In this document: positions 23,275 to 35,169 of the stretch, in pieces | Layout: each line of letters starts with the position of its first letter | How positions within the stretch are numbered: the stretch's first letter is position 1 | NCBI RefSeq assembly: GCF_021155775.2 | Contig: NC_060238.1 | Coordinates: 11,619,551-11,683,550, forward strand | Direction: 5' to 3' | Origin: Neodiprion pinetum | Lineage: Eukaryota; Arthropoda; Insecta; Hymenoptera; Diprionidae | Length of the DNA stretch: 64,000 nt | Notes under the pieces: generated by a model | The model's input: the letters and a program-made list of their open reading frames with translations, nothing else | Told to the model about the DNA's origin: nothing | Database searches by the model: none | Made by a program: the position numbers and the translations under genes

Positions 23275-24193
23275 ACCACCGCCAAAAACCATTCCTTGTT
23301 GTCGTCCACACCCCACGGAAATGTCGTCGTACCTGTTTTTGAGAATCTAACAAACGAATGAGAACGAGACATTGCACCATTTTCGTGACACCATTCTAGC
23401 ATTACAGAAAGGCTAAAACTCAGGTTTATTCGCAATAAGATTCATTACAGTTTAGTAGTATTCAATACGAGCCTTTAGTAGAAAGAAACTTATCTTGCGT
23501 TTCATTTCTGGTCTCGTTCTGTGTTATTGTCCGCGAAAAGCCATTCCTTGCTGGCGTCCACACCACACGAAACTGTCGTCGCATCTATTTTTGAGATTCA
23601 AATATGAGGATTAGAAAAATACGAGGCACATATTTTGATAAAATAAGATTCAACATTTTTGAAACTACAGATGCAGTTCAACGTGCATCCAAATCAAACG
23701 AATGTGCACTCGACTTTTTACGACTTTCATGACACCATTCTCGCATTACAGAAATGCTGACGCACAAATCCATTCGCAATAAGAATCAATCATTAAAGAT
23801 TTGTAGTGTTGATTGTGAGTGTTTAATAAAAGGAAACCTGTCTTGCGTTTCACGTCTGATTTTGCCAGCTCTCCATGTCCGTCGATAGCCATACCTTGCT
23901 TATCCTCGAGACCCCACGGGACTATCGTCTTACCTATTCTCAACATTAAACAGCACAATAAGAAAAATACGATGTGTCTTTTTGATGATAACGATTCCTA
24001 TGTTATTCAAACATCAGATACAGTTTTGTGTGCGGTAGCAAACAAAAAAAGTTTTGGCGTCCTACCACTTCTGTTATATTATTTTCACACATCTAAGGAT
24101 TTTTTTTAACCCTTTAAATAACAATAATAATAATTCATGACAGTTTTTCGTTGTCAATCATCGAAGATTTGTAAAAAGAATCATGTCTCACAT
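23275..24193. repeat. ~345 bp degenerate tandem repeat, about 3 units
   Basis: CCATTCCTTG-type words recur at 23289, 23541 and 23889. CTTGCGTTTC-type words recur at 23494 and 23842, with a weaker CTCACATTTC form near 24187. The spacing is 345-348 bp, except that the first unit is shortened to about 250 bp. Intervening blocks such as GACACCATTCT and CATTACAGAAA also repeat. No protein is encoded. The array ends at the transposase pseudogene at 24195. Confidence 0.7.
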
Positions 24194-24194
24194 T

Positions 24195-26575
24195 TCATTC
24201 CTGGTTCCGTTGCCTGAGGAGATGCTCGATGTGCCCTCCGTTCTGCTGGACAGTAAGTGCGAGCCGTTTCCGGATCGACCCGCGCACCCGTTGCATCTCC
24301 CTTACAGGAATAGCGGCACACGCTTCGGCGATGCGGTGGCGCATGTCGTGTTTCATTATGGGGGCCCTTTCGTGGACGATATACTTGATTTTACTCCAGA
24401 ACCAGAAATCAGAGACGGTGAGATCTGGAGAGCGCGCTGGCTACCTAACCGGACCTCTCGTAACGATCCAGCGCTCCGCGAACATGGCGTCCAGGATTGC
24501 CTTGTTCGTGTTACTGTTGTGGGCAGGGGCCCCGTCCTGCTGCCACCAAACCTGGTCCATACGGTTGGGGTTTCCGTCCGTCAGGCGGGGGAGTTCCTCG
24601 GTGAGTACGGTTCTGTACTTGGCAGACGTCAGATTTCCGTCAAGGAAAATGGGCCCGAGGATCCTGTCCTGTAATACTTCAACCTAGACGTGGAGCTTTC
24701 AACGGTGCTAGTTGTCCTGTTTGACGATCGAGTGTGGGTTTTCCGGAGCCCACGAACGACAGTTCTGCTTGTTGACGAGTTCGAGGTTCGTGAACAGCGC
24801 TTTGTCCGTGAAGCACACGTTCCTGAAGAAATCGAGATCCTCCTGCAGACGCTCCAGTCCCCAGCGACAGTACGTCAGTCTTCGTTCGGCATCACCTGGG
24901 CACAGCTCTTGTACCGGCTGGTACTTGAACGGATGGTTCATCTCACGTGCGATTTTTTTCACAGATTCTCGAGAAACCTCTGTAGGGGATTAATTCTTTC
25001 TTTTAGAATGCACGAAGAGACAATTATCGCATTGACCCCTAAATATACGTTGAATTTGTGTCCAGAATTGTCTCGTCTCTAATAAATCTCACCCAACAGA
25101 ACGAGGTATGACTTGGTGATGAAATTTTGCATCGAACCGACGGGGAAATATCTCGCTGAACTTACGTGTCAATGGATTTGCGGCCTAATCACAATTCACC
25201 GAATGAATGTAAAATACCCTGATTATTGAGAATTAACCGAATCACTAAATTTAACTGAAATGTTGAGAATTGACTGAGACACAACTGAATTACGGAAAAT
25301 TAAATCAAGTATATTCGAATTATTTTGGGTTCGTGCCAGAATCATATATTTACAGAGAGCAAAAATCAAATAAGAATGTGAAATCAAGTAGAGTTGAGAA
25401 AAATAACTTGAATTAATTAGAAATGCGACAAAATGAATTTAAAACTTTTCAACCTCACTTGATTTAGCGTGAATTATCAAGAATTAAAATTTATGAATTG
25501 AAACGAATCAAGTCGAATTATATGAATCTACCTCACTCAAAAGAATTGATTTCAAATACGAGAATAAGGTTAAACTATATTAATTCATTTAGAATAATTC
25601 AACACAAACAATTACCGTGTCACTCAAATTTCGATTTATCTCCCCCTCGCATGAAACGAACAGTTCAGGTTGCCCGCGCACCATCGATTTCAATGTATAT
25701 AACTAAAATACGGTTGATTCTTGTCAGTTGGAAATTTCTAGAAACGCCGGAAGCAATATTTAAAAAATCATCTAATCACGGGGTTAATCTGAAATTAATT
25801 AAAACCCGAAATTGACCTTTTTAGTGTTTTTACAGATCCTTGAAAAGGTTTGGATATACTTCACCTCAAAGCGGATACACGGAAGAATGTTGCACAGCAA
25901 TTGGTAATTTTATAGACACTATCACGTCAAAAAGATTCAAGAAAACCAATAATAGAGAGTGTTGAAATTAGCGAATTCAGTACGAAATGCCCCATACGTA
26001 CATCTCAGAATGAATCAAATTGAGAAAAAATATAACGAAGAAAAAAGAAACATACGCAGTGTCCTTGCAAAGCGTCTGAGGCTCTGTTTTCCGTTTTCCT
26101 GGACGGCGTGTTCCACCACTGCTCGGACAGTGTCATCCCGCACCAGCTTGATTCGCTGCTCTCGTGCCCGCTTCAGCGCGCCGTGCTGCTGCTCCGTCGT
26201 GCGAGCCTAGAGATGTAGTTTTGCATACGCGAATCATACATTGTTGCAAAGTTTCACAAGCATCGGTTTCTTACAGGAAAAAAATTGACGTAGCCGACAG
26301 TGATGTCGCTTGAATGTTTAAAATATATTATTCAGGGCAATGCGCGCAAGCTGCATAGAGTTCTAATGCAAATTAACTCGATCATGCAATTCTGAGAATT
26401 ATTTCATAGCGATCATAGTACCTTCGAAAGGACTGCCTCGACGGTGGCTGCCCGTCCTCCGGGAATCGCTCTCGGTACATCCTCGCCGATCCCGTGAAGT
26501 TGTTCCCGGTTTCCCCTAGTATCCGATGCATCCTGGTCGTCCGCACGTCCCTGTCCATCTCGATCTCTAATTTTC
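24195..26575 (-). pseudogene. mariner-type transposase gene with introns, inactivated
   Basis: Exon 1 (about 26422-26575) encodes an N-terminal helix-turn-helix like DUF4817 (A-R-M-Y-R-E-R-F-P). Exon 2 (26056-26206) encodes a second DNA-binding part (S-L-R-R-F-A-R-T-L). Exon 3 (24195-24979) encodes the catalytic domain, with Asp in C-F-T-D-K-A-L-F, Asp in W-W-Q-Q-D-G-A-P-A-H and Asp in S-P-D-L-T-V-S-D-F. Exon 2 ends at a GTATGT donor and exon 3 follows CCCCTACAG; joining them keeps the frame through R-T-L-Q-V-S-R-E-S, so this intron is convincing. Exons 1 and 2 join one base out of frame. Exon 3 has four stops, three of them apparently at Trp positions. DD(n)D arrangement and sequence style place it in the IS630/Tc1/mariner superfamily. 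Confidence 0.75.
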
Positions 26576-27340
26576 TATCAACAACTATTCTAACAATACA
26601 GCTACAGTAACTCAACCTTGGTGAAATTGGTGGTAAAATGAAAATATTTTTCAACAGCTAACTACGCCACAGTTAAACGTGTAAAATTAACAACGCTTAC
26701 GACACTTTACGGTAACTTAACGATTATAAACATTATGCGAATATTCAGATGATCGAAAATACGGGTAATGCTACGAAGAAAACGTAGCAACAAAATGGAT
26801 TTTTGCGAAGTATTGGTTGAAACTCTGATTTTGGTTGGTGATGCTCCGGAGCAAATCTTAGCGTCTGTTTGCTGAAATAAGCGCGAAACGATGCCAGATC
26901 TTCGATTGTTATTTAATACGCCTGACGCGCTGAGCTGCGTCCGATGGTGAGAACTATCAGAATATCGTACGATCCTAAACGTATTTATTTGTTATTACAC
27001 GCTGTTGTACAAAAGTTCGTGAAGTAACCAATGATTGTGGTACGCATACGACGTCCTGGCACAGAGCTTCGTTCGGCTCTACGGGGGGCTGTGTCGCCCC
27101 GAAAGCTGCACGCGGAAGTCGTTGAATGCGTGCCACAATCATGTGGACTGTGAATCCGAGGGAGTAATTACTACACGAGCAAGAGCAGCTCCTGCGTCGA
27201 CCTTGGAAGAGGCGAGGATTGCGGTCCTTCTCGACAGCGGCAAAAGGGGGCTGCAGGCGGTCTCGTCGTCGATAGTGCCGGACCCTGTTAGCAGAGGGGA
27301 CCTTCATCATCGCCTGCCGTGTCCAAAGGCCTTCAAATAA
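26576..27340. other. non-coding, one unrecognised minus-strand frame
   Basis: A minus-strand frame (26975-27409) begins in the trinucleotide repeat as poly-Ser/Leu and continues for about 120 residues, including V-H-M-I-V-A-R-I-Q-R-L. I do not recognise it, and the repeat-derived start argues against a real gene. Confidence 0.35.
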
Positions 27341-27360
27341 TAATAATAACAACAACAACA

Positions 27361-27407
<47 letters not shown>

Positions 27408-27541
27408 ATGATGACGATGATGACGATGATGACGGTGATGACGATGATGACGGTGATGGCGGTGATGATGGTGATGACGATGATGACGATGATGACGGTG
27501 ATGGTGGTGATGATGATGATGACGATGACGATGACGATGAC

Positions 27542-27618
<77 letters not shown>

Positions 27619-27643
27619 AGACGAAGACGAAGACGAAGACGAA

Positions 27644-27725
<82 letters not shown>

Positions 27726-27738
27726 GTGACGATGACGG

Positions 27739-27780
<42 letters not shown>

Positions 27781-27905
27781 GGATGATATTAATAATATTA
27801 ATAATATTAATAATAATAAAAATAATAAAAATAATAATATTAATAATAAAAAAAAAACAACAATAATAATAATAATAATATGATTAATAATAATAATAAT
27901 AATTA
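27341..27905. repeat. compound trinucleotide microsatellite
   Basis: AAC and ACG runs, then about 380 bp of GATGAC and related units with local GAAGAC and GGTGAC variants, then AAT/ATT runs up to 27905. It abuts the LINE insertions, and the same kinds of repeat reappear on their far side (33845-33905). Confidence 0.95.
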
Positions 27906-27910
27906 CCGCA

Positions 27911-28846
27911 CCAGGGAAACGGAGACTTCTGTTGTCGACGGTAAACTCGATCCTCCTCTACGGTGCGGAGATCTGGGCAGACTCCCCGAAGACTAAGAAA
28001 TACTGTCACGCAATGACGACGGTACAGAGACGAAGTGCGTTGAGGATCGCTTGTTCCTATCGGACGGTCTCAGCACAGGCCGTTCTGGTGGTGGCAGGCG
28101 TGATTCCAATAGACCTTCTCGCGTTCGAGCGCAAGAGGGTCTACGGAAGAGACGCGGACGTGACCCGACGGGACGCGGCAACGACGGAAAGAGACGCGAC
28201 GATACAGACGTGGCAGGAACGGTGGACGGAAGAAACAACGGGAAACTGGACGAGACGACTCATTAAGGACCTGAGACCGTGGATCCAGAGGGGGTTCGGG
28301 GATGTGAATTTTCACGTCACCCAGCTTCTGACGGGCCATGGCTACTTCAGACGATACTTACACAACCTGAACCGAGTACGGACGCCCAACTGTACGTACT
28401 GCGGACAAGAACGAGACGACGCGGAACACACGTTCTTCGAATGTGACCGCTGGACAGAACTGCGACAGAGACTGGAGACGGTCGTGGGAGACATCACTCC
28501 CGACAACATTGTCGGGGTGATGCTCCACAGCACAGAAAGGTGGCAACTTGTTGCCACCTACACAGAGACAATTCTACGACGTAAGAACGGCTGCCTGACG
28601 TAACGTAACTGACGGACTGCCTGCACGGGACGGACGGACGGACAGACTGACAAAACACACCGACAGAGCTCCCAGCTAGAAGTAATATCACCATAGTTCC
28701 TGGCTGGGAGCGTTGCACAGGAGGTGGCGGTTTAGTGGGTAGGCCACCCTGGAGTCCCACATCCGCGCTAGCCCGTATGACTGGCGCGAATCCGTAACTT
28801 GGATTCCGAAACTCCTCGGAAAAAAAAAAAAAAAAAAAAAAAAAAA
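27911..28846 (+). mobile_element. R1-type LINE, 5'-truncated copy 1
   Basis: A 5'-truncated copy with only the C-terminal 223 codons of ORF2 (from 27932), the 3' UTR and a poly-A tail (28820-28847). It matches copy 2 closely. The C-terminal zinc motif reads C-T-Y-C-G-Q-E-R-D-D-A-E-H-T-F-F-E-C. It is flanked by a direct repeat of up to 16 bp (AATAATAATTACCGCA, ending at 27910 and at 28861), so it inserted at the very 5' junction of copy 2. Its ORF2 end (L-R-R-K-N-G-C-L-T) keeps a stretch that copy 2 has lost. Confidence 0.9.
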
Positions 28847-28894
28847 ATAATAATTACCGCAGGTGGCGGGGGGGTTAAATCCCTCGTTCGGGAC

Positions 28895-29136
28895 GTGACG
28901 ACCCCGCGTACATCGAGTAAGTCAAGGGGGACTGAAGTTGGCACAGGCCCAATGGATGGCCCCCAAGGCGGCCTCAGGAGGCGGATTGGGCGTAAAAACC
29001 TGGTCCGCTCGGGAAGTGACGACCCCGGGGTTTTCTAGTAAGTCGGAGGGGACGGAAGTCAGCACAAGTCCGACGGAAGGCCCCCGAGGCGACCTCAGGG
29101 GCCGTGCTATGTTCCGGCGCGGTACGGGGAGTCACG
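28895..29136 (+). repeat. 121 bp tandem repeat in the LINE 5' UTR
   Basis: GTGACGACCCC recurs at 28895 and 29016, each followed by similar AGTAAGTC, GGCCCCC-type and CTCAGG blocks. Tandem 5' UTR repeats often carry LINE promoters (general knowledge; not shown here). Confidence 0.65.
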
Positions 29137-29169
29137 CCCCCGAGAGACCCGTAGCACTTAGGAACTTTT

Positions 29170-30654
29170 ATGGAGATGCACAAGGTAAACAACGACATAC
29201 CTCAGGTGGTAGCCCCAGCACAGGGGAAATCCACCCTGGGTTCCGATCGGGTAAAAGCCCCGGTGGCCTATGGCAGCGGCACGGATTCTGAGGGCCGCAA
29301 ATTGTGCAAGGACCAGGTGACAAAGACGGCAACAAAGACAGCGGACACGAAAACTGGAACAGCGGACAGGACGATACTGGGACACCAACGACGAGACAGG
29401 ACGGACAGCGTGTCGAGCACGGGCAGCGGAGCGAGTTGCGCTACCGCTGTATCCACGATCGGCACGAAGACACGAATCACGGACGATATGGACCTGACGG
29501 ACCTATTGTCACTGATCCACAGTACGGCGACAAGGATGGCCGAGGCAGCGGCCATCCAAAAAAACATGAGTATGTCCGTCAAACTGGGCATAAAGACCAT
29601 TCTCGAGGCTGCCGACGTTGCGCTTAACAGGCGCGCTAAAGCAGCCCCGAAAGACCACAAGACGGACAACGAGACGACCGAGACGGACGTTGAGACTGAC
29701 CAACGGACACAAAACACTCCGCGGACGAAACGGAAACGGGAGGTGACTGAAACCACTCCGGAATCCTCTCAGAAGAGGGCAACGGTTGTGGAACCGGTCG
29801 CTGACTGGCAGACAGTCACAAGGAAAAACAAGGAAAAAAAGAAACGGAAGACGCGGACGGACGAGACGAACGCGACAACGGACACGACGGCCGGGGCTGA
29901 GGGGCGCAGAGCGGCTCCCAAACACTGGGGGACGGCGGTGCTCGTCAAACCCGGGAACGACACGACGTACTCCGACATCGTCAGGAAGATACGGACCACG
30001 GTTGACCCTGCGAAGTGTCACGTTAAAGTAACGACTCTCAGGAGGACGAAGAATGGTCTGTGTCTCCTGAAGATGAAGACGGACGCCAACGGACGAGACA
30101 ACTTCCGACGCGTCCTGCAGGACGCGGTCGGCGACGCAGGCAACGTCAGGACCGGGACCTCCAGGGTTCAACTGGAGATCATGGATCTTGACTGTGTCAC
30201 GACCAGACACGACGTGATACAGGCACTGCGACGAGAGACGGGACGAGACGCGGACTTTGGGGTCCATATCTTCGGTCCGAACCGGGCGGAACAGTTTATG
30301 GCCGTATGCGACCTAGAGTCGCAGGAAGCCAGAGCGCTGCTCGGCCGGGGACGGATCGGGATTGGATGGGTAGCTTGCCACGTCCGACCACGACTGACGG
30401 TGACAAAATGCCACAAGTGCCTGGGATACCGGCACACAAAGGCTAAATGCAAAAATACAGACCGGACGAAGTGCTGCAGGAAATGTGGCGAGACAGGACA
30501 TTACGCCACGGACTGCAAAAACAGACCGGCCGGCCCACTGTGCGCCGAGGCGGGACACGGCGATGCGGCGCATGTCGCGGGCTCCGGGAGGTGCGCGGTG
30601 TACCGGGTTGCGCTGGAGGAGTGCAAGAAGCAGGCCGGAAGACGGACAGGATAG
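29170..30654 (+). CDS. LINE ORF1, zinc-knuckle protein
   Basis: An uninterrupted 494-codon frame. The N-terminal half is polar and rich in Thr, Asp, Lys and Arg, likely disordered. The middle (about residues 255-400) has a folded-looking segment with H-W-G-T-A-V-L-V-K-P and L-G-R-G-R-I-G-I-G-W. Then come knuckles C-H-K-C-L-G-Y-R-H-T-K-A-K-C (about 413-426) and C-R-K-C-G-E-T-G-H-Y-A-T-D-C (about 437-450), both CX2CX4HX4C, and a weaker third. ORF1 proteins of this group bind LINE RNA. I took the first ATG of the frame. ORF2 begins just downstream. This is the best-preserved gene of the element. Confidence 0.85.
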   Translation: MEMHKVNNDIPQVVAPAQGKSTLGSDRVKAPVAYGSGTDSEGRKLCKDQVTKTATKTADTKTGTADRTILGHQRRDRTDSVSSTGSGASCATAVSTIGTKTRITDDMDLTDLLSLIHSTATRMAEAAAIQKNMSMSVKLGIKTILEAADVALNRRAKAAPKDHKTDNETTETDVETDQRTQNTPRTKRKREVTETTPESSQKRATVVEPVADWQTVTRKNKEKKKRKTRTDETNATTDTTAGAEGRRAAPKHWGTAVLVKPGNDTTYSDIVRKIRTTVDPAKCHVKVTTLRRTKNGLCLLKMKTDANGRDNFRRVLQDAVGDAGNVRTGTSRVQLEIMDLDCVTTRHDVIQALRRETGRDADFGVHIFGPNRAEQFMAVCDLESQEARALLGRGRIGIGWVACHVRPRLTVTKCHKCLGYRHTKAKCKNTDRTKCCRKCGETGHYATDCKNRPAGPLCAEAGHGDAAHVAGSGRCAVYRVALEECKKQAGRRTG

Positions 30655-33580
30655 TTCAGGGCAACCTGAACCGTAGTAGGACAGCAGACATGCTACTACC
30701 ACAGATAGCAGACGAACACGACGCCGACATTCTGATCCTGTGCGAGCCGTACAGGGTGCGACAAACACAGGATGGATTACGAACGAGACCAAGACAGCGG
30801 CTATCTGGGTGAGGGGCGCTGCCCGAGCCCGGATAACCGCTCGTGGCGTCGGGGACGACTACGTCTGGGCTAGGGTGGGCGCTGTCACCTACGTCAGCGT
30901 CTACCTGACCCCAAACTGCGCTGCGGCGGAGTTCCGGGCGAAGGTTGCGCTCCTCGAGGACGGACTCAGGGACCTGCCCGGGGACCTCGTGGTCGCGGAC
31001 GACCTCAACGCGAGGGCGGTCGAGTAGGGCATGACGGCAACGAACAGACGCGGACGGCTGCTGCTGGAGATGGCCGCAAGGCTGGACCTAGAAGTGGCGA
31101 ACACGGGAGACGTACCAACGTACAGACGGCCGGGATTCGGGGACTCCATCCCGGACGTAACGATGACGACGGACAGAACTCTGCCACGGATAGGGCGGTG
31201 GCGGGTGCTCGAGGGCTACACGGCCAGCGATCATCAGTACATCGCCTTTGAAGTGGCAGGAGAGACAAGGACGACACGGACGAGGACACGGCACCCCCCG
31301 CGGTGGAACGTAGACAAACTCGACGTACTGCAGTTCTCGGCGGAGCTGGCGGCAGCACCGGCCCCAACTACCGACGTCCCCCCAGAGCTGACTGGCCGGC
31401 AAAGGGCGGAAAGACTGGCGGACGAGACGGCCAAACTGACGACGCGGCTGTGCGACAGCACAATGCCAAAACGACGGTACGGACGTAACAGACCACCACA
31501 ATACTGGTGGACGGACGAGATAGCCGAGCTGCGGAAGAGTTGCCTGGCAAAACGACGACGGGTTACGAGGGCTGGAGGGAGACCCGAGAGGGAAACCCTT
31601 CAGGCCGAGTACAAGACTGAACGGAAACGACTGACGTACGCCATCAGAGACAGCAAGACGCGATGCTGGAAGAAGCTCTGCGAGGAGGTGGACCGCGACC
31701 CCTGGGGTGCCGGTTACAAGATTGTGACCGGTAGGCTGGGGGCCCGGATCCCGCCAGAACTCAAGGATGCTGAAACCGCACGACGGATCGTCGACGGACT
31801 GTTCCCGACGCACCCGACGCGTACGGACGCGACAGACGACGACGAGACGGCGGCGCCCCCCGTCTTCACCGCCGAGGAGCTCGTCGGAGCGACCAAAGCA
31901 ATGAAGAGGGGTAAGGCGCCAGGACCGGACGGGGTACCGGCGGAGGTTCTTCGGCTGATGGCGAGCCTGCGGCCGGAGATACTTCTCGACCTCTACAACA
32001 CGTGCCTTACGACAGGGACATTCAGCGACCAGTGGAAGGTGGCGAGGTTGGTCCTTATCCCAAAGGGTAAGGGTGACCCCAGCAGGCCGTCAGCCTACCG
32101 GCCACTGAGCTTACTGGACACGACAGGGAAACTGTACGAACAGCTTCTGCGACCACGACTTACGGACGCGATACAGGACGGCGGAGGCCTCTCTGACCAG
32201 CAGTTCGGCTTCCGGAGGGGTCGATCAACGATTGGAGCAACCCAAGAGGTGGTTGACTCCTTCCGATCGACAGACAGACATTCCCACGCTGTGCGACCCT
32301 TCGCGCTTCTGGTGACACTTGACGTTAAGAACGCCTTCAACTTGGCCAGGTGGGTGGATATCCTAGGGTCGCTGAGAGGCGACTCCGTGGTCCCGCCTTA
32401 CTTGCTCCGAGTTGTTGAAGACTACCTTCGGAACAGACGACTGACGTACGAAACGACCGAGGGCCAAGTGATGCGACAGATTACCGCATGGGTCGCTCAA
32501 GGTTCCATACTAGGACCTGACTTTTGGAACGGGATGTACGACAGCCTGCTCAGACTGGAGCTCTCACTTGGCGTTCGCCTGGTCGCTTACGCTGACGACG
32601 TGACGGCAGTGATAGTCGAGCGAACTCCAGATCTGGCACAATACGCACTGAACCAGACAATGAGACGAGTTGGACGGTGGATGACTGAACACGGACTGCA
32701 ACTCGCGACGGAAAAGACAGAGCTGGTGCTTCTCACCAGAAGACGAATACCGACCACATCACGCATGACGGTCGGGACGGACGAGATCGAGACCAGAGGG
32801 GAAGTCAAGTACCTGGGGGTGACCCTGGATACGAAGATGACCTTCTGGCCTCACATACGACAAACGGCTCAGAAGGCGGCTGAAAGGATAACATCCCTAA
32901 GCCGCCTGATGGCAAACACAAACGGACCGAGACCAGGGAAACGGAGACTTTTGATGTCGACGGTGAACTCAATCCTCCTCTACGGTGCGGAGATCTGGGC
33001 AGACTCCCTGAAGACTGAGAAGTACTGTCACGCAATGACGACGGTACAGAGACGAAGCGCGTTGAGGATCGCTTGTTCCTATCGGACGGTCTCAGCACAG
33101 GCCGTTCTGGTGGTGGCAGGCGTGATCACCATAGACCTTCTTGCGTTCGAGTGCAAGAGGGTCTACGGAAGAGACGCGGACGTGACCCGACGAGACGCGG
33201 CAACGACGGAAAGAGACGCGACGATACAGACGTGGCAGGAACGGTGGACGGGAGAACCAACGGAAAACTGGACGAGACGACTTATTAAGGACCTGAGTCC
33301 GTGGATCCAGAGGGGGTTTGGGGATGTGAATTTTTACGTCACCCAGCTTCTGACGGGCCACGGCTATTTTAGACGGTACCTACACAACCTGAACCGAGTA
33401 CCGACGCCCAACTGTACGTACTGCGGACACGAACGAGACGGCGCGGAACACACGTTCTTCGAATGTGACCGCTGGACAGAACTGCGACAGAGACTGGAGA
33501 CGGTCGTGGGAGGCATCACTCCCGACAACATTGCGTGTCTCTACACAGTTTCTATACAGAGACGATTCTACGACGTATGA
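30655..33580 (+). pseudogene. LINE ORF2, endonuclease and reverse transcriptase
   Basis: The endonuclease begins at about 30655 (V-Q-G-N-L-N-R-S) in one frame and shifts at about 30760 to the frame used thereafter. A TAG at 31025 sits where endonucleases of this type usually have Trp after D-L-N-A-R-A-V-E. From 31031 to 33580 the frame is open (849 codons): S-D-H-Q near the end of the endonuclease (about 31231), RT with K-A-P-G-P-D-G (about 31915), A-Q-G-S-I-L-G-P (about 32495) and catalytic A-Y-A-D-D (about 32587), then C-T-Y-C...H-T-F-F-E-C (about 33415-33470). The last ~15 residues differ from copy 1 because a short segment is missing. Two lesions in the endonuclease make it a pseudogene. 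Confidence 0.88.
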
Positions 33581-33844
33581 ACGCGGACGGCTGCCTGACG
33601 TAACGTAACTGACGGACTGCCTGTGTGGGACGGACGGGCGGACAGACTGACAAAACACACCGACAGAGCTCCCAGCTAGAAGTAATATCACCATAGTTCC
33701 TGGCTGGGAGCGTTGCACAAGAGGTGGCGGTTTAGTGGGTAGGCCACCCTGAAGTCCCACATCCGCGCTAGCCCGTATGACTGGCGCGAATCCGTTACTT
33801 GGATTCCGCAACTCCTCGGAAAAAAAAAAAAAAAAAAAAAAAAA

Positions 33845-33905
33845 TAATAAGAATAATAATAATAATGACGACGACGACGACAACGACGACGACGACGATG
33901 ATGAT
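33845..33905. repeat. AAT and ACG microsatellite, right flank of the LINE
   Basis: AATAAT units followed by GACGAC and GATGAT units, the same classes as on the left side. Confidence 0.9.
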
Positions 33906-34194
33906 AGACATAGTCATAATAATCTATAATTTTTCGATACTATTCATGCTCATTTTATTTTTTGGTGAACTTTTTTTCATTTTTGGAACTTTTGTTCTAG
34001 TGTTCTGGAAACTTTTTTCCATTTTCAGAAAACTTTTTTTCGTTTTCTAGAAACATTTTTTCATTTTCTGAAAACCTTTCTCGTGGTCAACGAATAAATA
34101 TCAATATTTGCTCAATATATTAATAATAAATCAATGAATAATTGATGAATACATAAATTTACATGGTATTCGATTTTTAAATCTCCGATCTGCT
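33906..34194. other. AT-rich, TTTTC-rich DNA
   Basis: Repeated TTTTTTCATTTTC-like words (about 33955-34075) form a low-complexity stretch. No gene is seen. Confidence 0.6.
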
Positions 34195-34985
34195 CAATAT
34201 CGTATTGCTGGCGAAACGTCTCTGCTTCATGAAGTATCGCCCTGGTTGTCAAACGCATATATTTACAACGGTTCTATGCCCTCAGTTCCAGCCTACGGCT
34301 AGTTTATTGTGGGGTTGCAGCACACCCTCCATGTTCTTGTGCCTGTTTGCTCAGGTATCGGTTGCATATTACCGTCTTGTCAACTCATGATCAATTTTTC
34401 AGTACGTTGGGGCTAACCTTGCGTTTTTCACTGCGTATTAAACACTGTGGGGTGGATCAATCCTTGGTAAGCCCCTCAGACGCTTCTTATAATCATTAAA
34501 CGTGATGTTATCTATCGTTGCAGTTTTCGCATCCCTCGACACATTCGCTCACTTTGATAATGTTGATATGTATCGTTTCGTCTCCAACCGTGGTGGTAAA
34601 TGTGTATAGTTTCGCACGGATATATCGTATTGTTGAAGAACTATCTCTGTTTGATGATGGGGTTGTCCTTACAGCAGTTGTATGCCCTCAGTTCTATCCT
34701 ATGATCACTTTATTGTGGGGTTGGTTGTAAACCCCTGAAGGTATTGTGTCTGTTTGTCCAGGTACCAGTTGCATATTACAGTCTTGCCAACTCAACGTCA
34801 ATTTTTCGGTACAATGGGAGTAACTTCATGTCTTTCACTACGTATTAGGCATTGTGGTATGGATTAACTCTTTGAAGCCTCCCCATGCGATGCTTATAAT
34901 CGTTAAACGTGACGGTTTTCAGCGTTGCACTTTCGGCATCCTTGACACATTTGCTGACTTTGATGGTCAATGTGCTCAGATTTAC
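34195..34985. repeat. ~406 bp degenerate tandem duplication
   Basis: TATGCCCTCAGTTC occurs at 34275 and 34681. The following blocks also recur in order with substitutions: TTTATTGTGGGGTTG, GTTGCATATTAC, CAATTTTTC and AACGTGA. No coding signal. Confidence 0.75.
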
Positions 34986-35169
34986 TTCAATTCCCGATGA
35001 ATTCGGTCATAATTTTTTCATTGTTCCCATCCTACATCAGAACCCGAGGTGCGAAATGCTCGAGACAGAAGAATTAAAATCTTTATGATTCTTGTAAAGC
35101 TCTATAGGATATTCGGATATCCATCAGTTCAGGATGTAACCGATCGGTGGACCGTCTGAGCGAGTTGAT

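Larger units (their letters stand above)
28862..33844 (+). mobile_element. R1-type LINE, nearly full-length copy 2
   Basis: About 5 kb with 5' UTR, ORF1, ORF2, 3' UTR and a poly-A tail (33820-33844). Domain order (zinc-knuckle ORF1; ORF2 with AP-type endonuclease, RT and a C-terminal CCHC motif) and the RT sequence style fit the R1 clade. It lies in a microsatellite: AAT and ACG/GAT repeats on the left, AAT then ACG/GAT repeats on the right. ORF2 has a frameshift, a stop and a changed C terminus, so this copy is not active as written. Confidence 0.88.

Noticed and set aside
23275..24193. CRISPR-like or phage-like repeat array
   Set aside because: Units are long (~345 bp), degenerate and without spacers; the window is clearly eukaryotic.
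24183..24674. 163-codon plus-strand frame
   Set aside because: It is antisense to the transposase, whose motifs on the minus strand are clear.
27408..27866. 152-codon Met/Thr repeat protein
   Set aside because: Pure product of the GATGAC microsatellite.
29509..30267. 252-codon minus-strand frame and other long frames opposite the LINE
   Set aside because: Shadows of ORF1/ORF2 in GC-rich coding DNA; no domain of their own.
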